9,449 bases of DNA from Pseudescherichia sp039594205 (GTDB taxonomy: Bacteria > Pseudomonadota > Gammaproteobacteria > Enterobacterales > Enterobacteriaceae). Below the pieces are notes generated by a model. That model saw only the letters and a list, made by a program, of their open reading frames with translations. It did not search any database and was not told the DNA's origin. The translations under genes and the position numbers were made by a program. Shown piece by piece: positions 1 to 4,869 of this stretch; within the stretch, counting starts at the first letter, position 1; each line of letters begins with the position of its first letter. The stretch lies in contig JBCNNW010000125.1 of assembly GCA_039594205.1 (NCBI GenBank), forward strand, positions 1-9,449. The letters run 5' to 3'.

Positions 1-50
1 TTCGCCCAAATTTCACAGAGGATGAGAACCTCCGGGGCAGGAGGTTCGAC
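1..50 (+). repeat. tRNA-terminal repeat, copy 1 (left part of unit)
   Basis: This 50-bp block recurs at 169-217 with only one base missing (the C at 14). It contains a 7-bp hairpin, AACCTCC (27-33) with loop GGGGCA and GGAGGTT (40-46). The right arm runs into GGAGGTTCGA (40-49), which is the T-arm 5' half of tRNA-Pro(UGG). After copy 1 the unit continues to the tRNA 3' end at 134. The block looks like a repeat unit derived from the 3' end of a tRNA gene rather than a full tRNA, because no D-arm or anticodon arm is present. Confidence 0.85.
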
Positions 51-108
51 CCGAGCGAAGTGAGGGAGCGTTGCTTCAGCAACGACCCGCAGGGCGAAGC
101 CACGAAGT

Positions 109-134
109 GGCGAGTTATCCTCTCTCGCCGACCA
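109..134 (+). pseudogene. tRNA-Pro(UGG) 3'-end remnant with CCA
   Basis: ATCCTCTCTCGCCGACCA (117-134) equals, from memory, the last 18 nt of E. coli proM: part of the T-loop, the T-stem 3' strand, the acceptor 3' strand CTCGCCG, discriminator A and CCA. The upstream GGCGAG (109-114) can pair with CTCGCC (124-129), so an acceptor-like stem is kept although the anticodon and D arms are absent. The matching T-arm 5' half (GGAGGTTCGA) sits at 40-49, so about 67 nt lie where the T-loop should close. That inner stretch holds small hairpins CGTTGC/GCAACG (69-84) and GCCAC/GTGGC (98-110). It cannot be a working tRNA. It may still be recognised by tRNA-processing enzymes, which is inference. Confidence 0.8.
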
Positions 135-141
135 CATTTAG

Positions 142-170
142 AAACCCCGCTTTATAGCGGGGTTTTTTTT
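142..170 (+). terminator. Rho-independent terminator of the tRNA/repeat transcript
   Basis: A perfect 9-bp stem, AAACCCCGC (142-150) and GCGGGGTTT (157-165), encloses the loop TTTATA; the T run spans 163-170. It lies 7 nt after the CCA at 134, where a tRNA operon reading in from the left would end. The second repeat copy starts on the last Ts. On the minus strand the stem is followed by only three Ts, so it would be a weak terminator for tccC. Confidence 0.9.
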
Positions 171-217
171 CGCCCAAATTTACAGAGGATGAGAACCTCC
201 GGGGCAGGAGGTTCGAC
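169..217 (+). repeat. tRNA-terminal repeat, copy 2 (truncated unit)
   Basis: This copy matches 1-50 except for one missing base, with a period of 168. It again ends in the hairpin AACCTCC/GGAGGTT and TTCGAC. The similarity stops after position 217, 16 bp before the tccC stop codon. The remainder of the unit (68-nt insert, tRNA 3' end and terminator) is absent here, so the array is interrupted at this point, as expected if the toxin gene segment joined here. Confidence 0.85.
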
Positions 218-233
218 TTGAGTAGTAAACCGC

Positions 234-3098
234 TTAGTAATTAATAAACTGAATTTTATCGTGATAATTTTTTCTGGCTGCATGCCTGATTTCAGAATAA
301 GTAATAGGCTCAGCATATCTATACCTACCCGCGCCTCTCATCTCACCTTTCTTCCAGGGTTTATTCACGTGTAGCTCGTTATCGCTAAGACGATCGCCAT
401 CATAGGTTCCTTTAATAAATCTGAAATCGGCCTCCCGCAAAAAGCTGGCAAACCAGTCCATGCCAATCTTGCTGGTTTGTCGGAAAAATGCGGTAGCAAC
501 TGTATGCGTAAGCCATGTTTGCTCGTCTGCTGCCAGTTCTTTTAAAAATCCACTGTCTTGCGCTGTAGCAAACTTACATAATATTTCCCTACGTTTTTGC
601 AAAGAGAGAGATGTATCTTCGCCGTTTTTAAAAATGAAGGCGTCCAGCTTTGAATAGTCTGTTTTTTTAAAAATTCTACCCGTTATAGTAATTTTACTAT
701 TTAATTTCGCCTGAATATCAACTTTATCTTTATTTTCAGTAAGATACATCCACCATGATTTAGTGTAGGCCTGCTGAAGCTGTTTTGCTTCTGCATTTCC
801 AAGGTTTGAATTTACATCAATATATTTCTTTGAGTTTTCCTCAATAGCACGCTCATTAAAGGTGCCAGGCTCTTCATTTTTAAGGGAGCTTTTTATGCGG
901 AAGTAATCATCCATACTGAGCTCACCCATAATCCCCAAGCCCGCATTATATTCATCAATGGTTACAGGGACTTTTTTCTCATCCATGGCAGCCTGTATCA
1001 CCCTGCCTCTATGATGACTAAAACCATAAATAACCGTATGTTGTGGAGGTGTGTCATTTAATCCAAGACGGTCACTACTTGTCACAGGGTTATTCCTTAC
1101 CATCCGGAACAGGTTCAGCCCGTCCACCTCGCCGGCCGGATCCGCACTCACCCATCGACACAGCCAGGGCGCATAGTAACGGTGGCCGTAGTAGTACAGT
1201 CCGGTGCCGTCCCGCTCCTTGCCGGAGTAGCGCACGGTCTTGTAGCTGGCCTCCACCTCATTGCGCCCCGCCCATACCGCCGTACCGCCGAAGGGGTAGT
1301 ACTCCTCCCGGCTGATAAGCTGCCCCCCGCTGTCCAGCTCCAGTGCCAGCGAGCCGATGTTATCGTCCACGCTCCAGCGCACCTGGTCGTTGGCGATACC
1401 GTCCGGCCTGCCGCTTTCCCAGTGCAGTACCCGGATATCCGCCCGCCCCGCCAGGCCGGTCAGCACGTGCAGCTCTTCTGACGGCGCACTGGCACCCTTC
1501 GCCGTCTCCTGCCAGCTTTTACGCAGCTCCAGTCCCGGCAGGTAGCGCACCTCGTCCACATCCCACAGCCCCGTGTCGCCGTTCAACAGCGTGCGGGTCT
1601 GCTTGCGCACCCGCTGGCTGCCGCTGTACTGATAGATTTCCCGGTCGTTGTTGCCGCTGCTGCGGCTCACCAGTGTCACCTGCTGTAAGTTATTACTGCC
1701 GCCCCACGCCAGCCCGTCTGTGCCAGAAGCACTGGCCTGAAGCGTCAGCAGATTGCCGTTAGCATCGAACCAGTCCGCGACCTCATCCGGCGTCTGCGGC
1801 CCGCCATCGTTCTGCTGCACGCTGCGGTTCGAGGTACTCTCCGTGGTCATGGTGCGGGTGAAGCTGGCTGCCCCGGTGTGCTTCAGGGTCTGGAGGTTGC
1901 CGCTGTCGTCATACGTGTAGCTGCGGCTATAGTTCACATACTGGCTGCCGTCTGACATTACCGGCAGGACACTGTACTGCATACCGGTGTTGTTCGCGTT
2001 CTCCCGTCCGATGGCGCTCAGCAGCTGGTAGAGCGCATCGTAGGAAAACTGCCTGGTACCATTGGTAGATTGGTTACGGTAGTAGCCTGCCGTCACGGTG
2101 CCGTCAGCCACCGAGGTGATGTTTCCGGTGAAGTCGTACCCGTAGCTCAGGTCCTGGAGGAGGGTGTTGTCTCCACGCGCTGCCGTAATGCTCTCCAGCC
2201 ACTGGTTCTGCGGGTCGTAGCCGTACGTAGTGGTCACCCCGTTGCCAGCCGACTCCGTCAGCACCTGACCTGCCGCGCTCCATGTCACGCTCTCCAGCAG
2301 GGTCTGCTCCTCTCCGCCTGCCAGAGTCATCGTCTGACAGCATACATTGCCACTAACGTCATACCACCAACCCTGACCGTGCTCCTGCGCATCAGTCCGG
2401 GTCAGCACCGCGCCGCGCGCGTCGGCGGTGACGGTCGTGGTATACATATCCGTCTCCAGCAGCGCTACTCGCCCGGCCTCATCCTCCGGCCAGTCGGGTA
2501 AATCCTCTGCCGACGCCAGGAAGCGCTGCCCCTGACTGAGCACCGCTCCGCTCAGCGCCACCGAATTCACCTGCGCCAGGCCGCCATCGTCATACTGCGC
2601 CACGCAAACACCACGCAGGTTGTTCCCCTGTGAGCCATCATCTGCCGGACCGCTGTCGCTGTAGTCACTGCGCCAGTTCATCCGAATATCTTCGCCAGAG
2701 AGCTGCTCGCTGCCGTATGAAGGCCGTCCCAGCTCGTCATACGCCACGGTGTGCACGGTGCCGCGTCCATCCCGGCTCCACACCGGACGGTCTGCCGCGT
2801 CATGTAGCGTCACCTGCATCCCGCCGTCGGTGCTATCACGCCGCAGCAGCTGACCTGTCAGCGAGGGCGTATTATGCAGGTTTGCCGGGGACGCACTGTC
2901 TACTGTCCAGGCTGCAAACAGGCGCGGGTCGCGGTACGACACTAACCGACTGTCGTCATTCACATATGAATGGCTGACCAGCAGGCGCAGCGGATCTGAC
3001 GCCTGCTCCCGGTTCCAGTTGAGGGTGCGCACGGCCAGCCCCCGGTTATCGTTAATGCTGACCACCGGCGTTCCGGTGGCGGCGGTTGGATTGCTCAT
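234..3098 (-). CDS. tccC: Insecticidal toxin complex C component (TccC/Rhs family)
   Basis: TccC proteins pair with a TcB subunit to form a sealed YD-repeat shell. The C-terminal toxin is cut off inside it and is injected into a host cell by the TcA pore. This 954-residue protein fits the family. The N-terminus (SINDNRGLAVRTLNW, about 14-28) is the usual TccC opening. YD/Rhs repeats run from about 100 to 600, for example YDELGR 120-125, YGYDPQN 292-298, YTYDDSGN 394-401. The signature block YYPFGGTAVWA (600-610), YSGKERDGTGLYYYGHRYY (624-642), RWVSADPAGEVDG (648-660) and NNPVT follows. The core ends near L680. Residues 681-954 are a variable toxin region. Length is typical (family roughly 900-1050). 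The start is supported by homology and a weak AGG 9 nt upstream. No tcA or tcB gene is visible, so the gene is an orphan here. It replaces aslBA of E. coli K-12, and its strong GC contrast suggests assembly by transfer. Confidence 0.88.
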   Translation of the reverse strand: MSNPTAATGTPVVSINDNRGLAVRTLNWNREQASDPLRLLVSHSYVNDDSRLVSYRDPRLFAAWTVDSASPANLHNTPSLTGQLLRRDSTDGGMQVTLHDAADRPVWSRDGRGTVHTVAYDELGRPSYGSEQLSGEDIRMNWRSDYSDSGPADDGSQGNNLRGVCVAQYDDGGLAQVNSVALSGAVLSQGQRFLASAEDLPDWPEDEAGRVALLETDMYTTTVTADARGAVLTRTDAQEHGQGWWYDVSGNVCCQTMTLAGGEEQTLLESVTWSAAGQVLTESAGNGVTTTYGYDPQNQWLESITAARGDNTLLQDLSYGYDFTGNITSVADGTVTAGYYRNQSTNGTRQFSYDALYQLLSAIGRENANNTGMQYSVLPVMSDGSQYVNYSRSYTYDDSGNLQTLKHTGAASFTRTMTTESTSNRSVQQNDGGPQTPDEVADWFDANGNLLTLQASASGTDGLAWGGSNNLQQVTLVSRSSGNNDREIYQYSGSQRVRKQTRTLLNGDTGLWDVDEVRYLPGLELRKSWQETAKGASAPSEELHVLTGLAGRADIRVLHWESGRPDGIANDQVRWSVDDNIGSLALELDSGGQLISREEYYPFGGTAVWAGRNEVEASYKTVRYSGKERDGTGLYYYGHRYYAPWLCRWVSADPAGEVDGLNLFRMVRNNPVTSSDRLGLNDTPPQHTVIYGFSHHRGRVIQAAMDEKKVPVTIDEYNAGLGIMGELSMDDYFRIKSSLKNEEPGTFNERAIEENSKKYIDVNSNLGNAEAKQLQQAYTKSWWMYLTENKDKVDIQAKLNSKITITGRIFKKTDYSKLDAFIFKNGEDTSLSLQKRREILCKFATAQDSGFLKELAADEQTWLTHTVATAFFRQTSKIGMDWFASFLREADFRFIKGTYDGDRLSDNELHVNKPWKKGEMRGAGRYRYAEPITYSEIRHAARKNYHDKIQFINY
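237..1058 (-). other. Hypervariable C-terminal toxin domain of TccC (residues 681-954)
   Basis: After the self-cleavage region the protein changes character. Residues 681-954 are lysine-rich, lack YD repeats and are encoded by AT-rich DNA: 661-720 has 14 G/C in 60 bases, while 1441-1500 in the shell has 44 in 60. Visible features are VIYGFSHHRGR (689-699), a charged helical middle (about 735-800, with SWWMYL at 781-786), a block TWLTHTVATAFFRQ (861-874), and a terminal basic stretch KPWKKGEMRGAGRYRYAEP (913-931). I do not see an obvious ADP-ribosyltransferase STS...ExE pattern, a Fic HPFxxGNG or an HNH motif. No family is assigned. By analogy with other TccC tips it should act on a eukaryotic target after delivery, but nothing in the sequence shows the target. 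Confidence 0.75.
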
Positions 3099-3207
3099 TT
3101 TGTTTTACCTGTTTTGTTTTTAGAGGATATAAATCAAGCAATATTAAATAGAGGGTACAGGACGTTACCTTGCAGAAATGTGCAAAATAGAGGAGAAGGG
3201 GACTCAC

Positions 3208-3225
3208 CTGCAGACATCTGCAGAC
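3208..3225. repeat. Tandem CTGCAGAC direct repeat in the tccC/glmZ intergenic region
   Basis: CTGCAGAC occurs at 3208-3215 and again at 3218-3225, with AT between. It lies about 110 bp upstream of the tccC start and 17 bp before the first GlrR box. The segment 3209-3226 also reads TGCA-N10-GACA, a degenerate version of the GlrR motif 33 bp from the good box. It could be a third, weak activator site or an unrelated operator; neither can be decided from sequence. Confidence 0.4.
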
Positions 3226-3241
3226 AGAAGATGGACTGGGG

Positions 3242-3259
3242 TGTCGCCAGAAAGCGACA
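3242..3259 (+). promoter_or_regulatory. GlrR activator-binding site 1 for glmZ
   Basis: TGTCGCCAGAAAGCGACA is an exact TGTC-N10-GACA match, the motif described for GlrR (YfhA), the sigma-54 enhancer-binding response regulator that drives glmY and, in several enterobacteria, glmZ. The dyad extends to six bases per arm. Its centre is about 205 bp upstream of the predicted glmZ start, a normal enhancer distance. It also lies 144 bp upstream of the divergent tccC start codon. Confidence 0.8.
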
Positions 3260-3261
3260 AT

Positions 3262-3304
3262 TAAGGTTTTGTTTTATATTATTTTATTTATTAATATATA
3301 TATT
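3262..3304. promoter_or_regulatory. AT-rich tract between the two GlrR boxes (possible IHF/H-NS region)
   Basis: Almost every base here is A or T, running into TTAATATATATATTC. It fills most of the space between the two GlrR boxes. Bending by IHF is known to help GlrR act at glmY/glmZ promoters, but I find no clean WATCAR-N4-TTR match in it, so IHF binding is only a guess. AT-rich DNA beside an acquired toxin gene would also suit H-NS. Confidence 0.35.
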
Positions 3305-3322
3305 CGTCGTTCCAGGGCGACA
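3305..3322 (+). promoter_or_regulatory. GlrR activator-binding site 2 for glmZ
   Basis: CGTCGTTCCAGGGCGACA fits TGTC-N10-GACA with one mismatch (C for the first T). Its start is 63 bp from the start of site 1, close to six helical turns, which would place both activators on the same face of the DNA. Its centre is about 142 bp upstream of the predicted glmZ start. Confidence 0.68.
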
Positions 3323-3426
3323 CTTCTACCGAACTGCCTTCATTTTCTGGTCTCCTTCAGCGTGATTTCGTGACGCCTTCCATAATTCCTAAATGAATAC
3401 AGGCTGCTAGTTTTGGCAGTGAAAAA

Positions 3427-3450
3427 GTGGCACGGCTTGTGCAATAATAT
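3427..3450 (+). promoter_or_regulatory. glmZ promoter: sigma-54 (-24/-12) with possible overlapping sigma-70 -10
   Basis: TGGCACGGCTTGTGCA (3428-3443) matches the sigma-54 consensus TGGCACG-N4-TTGCW with a single mismatch. The essential GG (3429-3430) and GC (3441-3442) have the required 10-nt spacing. The predicted RNA start G3455 lies 13 nt after the C of the GC. TAATAT (3445-3450) could act as an overlapping sigma-70 -10 box, an arrangement known for glmY/glmZ in enterobacteria, but no good -35 is placed for it. With two GlrR boxes upstream, this suggests GlrR/GlrK control rather than constitutive expression. Confidence 0.88.
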
Positions 3451-3454
3451 ACGC

Positions 3455-3660
3455 GTAGATGCTCATTCCATCTCTTATGCTCGCCGCAAGGCTTCATAAA
3501 CTCAGGAATGACGCAGAGCCGTTTAATGGTGCTTATCGTCCACAGACAGATGTCGCTCCGGCCTCATCAAACACCATGGACACAACGTTGAGTGAAGCAC
3601 CAATTTGTTGTCACGCAGACCTGTTTAATGCCCGCTCTGGATTCAGAGCGGGCGTTTTTT
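3455..3660 (+). ncRNA. glmZ: Small regulatory RNA GlmZ
   Basis: GlmZ is an Hfq-dependent sRNA that base-pairs with the glmS leader, exposing its ribosome site and raising glucosamine-6-phosphate synthase when that sugar is short. RapZ and RNase E cleave it, and the homologous GlmY decoys RapZ. The sequence from GTAGATGCTCATTCCATCTC (3455-3474) through GGAATGACGCAGAGCCGTTTA, CCATGGACACAACGTTGAGT and TTGTTGTCACGCAGACCTGTTT follows the E. coli RNA closely from memory. The predicted ~206 nt matches the usual 207. The pairing and processing region near the 3' part (about 3600-3625) is conserved, with small changes. Its place next to hemY on the opposite strand is as in E. coli. The start is inferred from homology and the promoter. 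Confidence 0.95.
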
Positions 3661-3661
3661 T
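3630..3661 (+). terminator. Rho-independent terminator of glmZ
   Basis: A 10-bp perfect stem, GCCCGCTCTG (3630-3639) and CAGAGCGGGC (3644-3653), with loop GATT is followed by G and seven Ts (3655-3661). It forms the 3' end of GlmZ, where Hfq normally binds the U tail. The hemY stop codon begins 10 bp beyond it on the other strand. On the minus strand the hairpin is followed by ATTAAACAGG, not a T run, so it is a poor terminator for the hem operon. Confidence 0.95.
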
Positions 3662-3670
3662 ATGGCGGGT

Positions 3671-4867
3671 TTACTGCGGGGGATTGTTCTGCAGAGTGTA
3701 CATCAGCCCATCGCGGCGCATGGCTGCGGCCTCTTCCGGCTGCTGTAAACGATCGAGGGTATCTGCCAGCCAGGCATAATCAAACGGATCCGGGCGCTGC
3801 TTCAGCGCGGCGCGAAACGCCAGGCTCGCCTCTTTCCACTCACCGTGCTTTATCAGCGACTGGCCAAGCGTACTCCACAGCAGCGGGCGATCGCCCTGAG
3901 TTTTGATCTGCTGGCGTAGCGCCTTCTCTACCTGCTCTGGGTTGTTGGTCTTCAGACGCGGGATCAGCAGTACCAGACGATCGTCATACTGTCGCTTCAG
4001 TCCGTCGAGCAGGATCTCCTGCGCGGTATCGTGATCGTTACACTCAATCAGATGCTCGGCCATGGCTGCCTGGAGCGCAACCTGATGACGGGTCTTACGG
4101 CTCTGGTGCTTCCACCAGGTCTTCAGGCCGTCGCTGCCTCCTTCGGCCCGGGCCTGATCCATCATGCCAATCCACGCCTGCTGGGCTAACGCCTCGCGGT
4201 GTGCTTCGTCACCGACGCCCGCTTTCGCCATAGACGGAATGCAATCGAGCAGGGAGTTCCATGCTCCGGTACGGATATAGGCCTGCTCGGCCAGACGCAG
4301 CACTTCCGGGTGGCGAGGCGTAATCTCCAGCAGATTATCGACCCCATGGCGTGCCGCATGATTTTCGTTACGTGCCAGCTGCAGGCGCACGCGGGTAATC
4401 TCTACCGGAATAGGGTCCTGTTCGGCCAACTCAGAGGCCCGCTGCAGATGCTGATTAGCCCGGGCTTCGTCGCCACGCTGCTGGGCTGCTTCAGCGGCCA
4501 GCAGATAGTTGACTACCGGCTGCTCGGCGTGATCGGCATTCTTCGCCATCAGCTTTTCAACCTGCTGATAGTCACCTTCGGCCAGCTTGAGCAGCGCCTG
4601 CTCGGTCTGCTTGCGGGCGCGGCGGCGTTTGCGGCCTGTGAACCAACCGCGAGTGCGTGCGCCAGTATGGAAAATACGGCGCAGCAGCCACTCAACGGCA
4701 AACAGCACCACCAGGGCGAGGATCAGGATAATGACCAGTCCCGTCACGCTGGTTTCGATATTATAAGTATCGGTCTGGATCAGCACGTAACCCTGATGCC
4801 CGGCGACCATCGGGCCAACCACGATGCCGGCAAGCAGCAGTGCAAAGAGAAGCAGTACTTTAAGCAT
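3671..4867 (-). CDS. hemY: HemY, inner-membrane TPR protein of the hem operon
   Basis: This is the enterobacterial HemY (398 residues, the same length as E. coli), not the unrelated Bacillus protoporphyrinogen oxidase also called HemY. Two N-terminal membrane segments are seen at about 2-22 and 41-62, followed by RRxF and a basic stretch (GRKRRRARKQ). A long helical TPR-like cytoplasmic or periplasmic region runs to the C-terminus, including LLKLAEGDYQQVEKLM and LWSTLGQSLIKHGEWKEASL. Its exact role is not settled; it is thought to assist late heme synthesis or hold pathway enzymes together. It starts 2 bp after the hemX stop, with GGAGA 7 nt upstream of its ATG, so translation is probably coupled. 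It is the last gene of hemCDXY and faces glmZ tail to tail. Confidence 0.96.
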   Translation of the reverse strand: MLKVLLLFALLLAGIVVGPMVAGHQGYVLIQTDTYNIETSVTGLVIILILALVVLFAVEWLLRRIFHTGARTRGWFTGRKRRRARKQTEQALLKLAEGDYQQVEKLMAKNADHAEQPVVNYLLAAEAAQQRGDEARANQHLQRASELAEQDPIPVEITRVRLQLARNENHAARHGVDNLLEITPRHPEVLRLAEQAYIRTGAWNSLLDCIPSMAKAGVGDEAHREALAQQAWIGMMDQARAEGGSDGLKTWWKHQSRKTRHQVALQAAMAEHLIECNDHDTAQEILLDGLKRQYDDRLVLLIPRLKTNNPEQVEKALRQQIKTQGDRPLLWSTLGQSLIKHGEWKEASLAFRAALKQRPDPFDYAWLADTLDRLQQPEEAAAMRRDGLMYTLQNNPPQ

Positions 4868-4869
4868 AA

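Noticed and set aside
109..134. A complete tRNA-Pro gene
   Set aside because: Only the T-arm pieces, acceptor 3' strand and CCA exist; no anticodon or D arm is found, so it is a repeat-borne remnant.
1..233. CRISPR array or integrase attachment site
   Set aside because: There are only two repeat copies, with a tRNA/terminator spacer of 118 bp, and no integrase gene is visible; the repeat is explained by the tRNA-terminal unit.
1043..2977. Several plus-strand ORFs opposite tccC
   Set aside because: They are Arg/Pro/Ser-rich translations typical of antisense frames in GC-rich DNA, with no family likeness.
3114..3365. 83-codon plus-strand ORF (TTG start) in the tccC-glmZ gap
   Set aside because: It has no good ribosome site, no recognisable protein features, and lies across the GlrR boxes and AT tract of glmZ, which explain the sequence better.
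3459..3779. 106-codon plus-strand ORF over glmZ and the hemY end
   Set aside because: It overlaps the highly conserved GlmZ RNA and its terminator and then reads antisense into hemY; it is an accidental frame.
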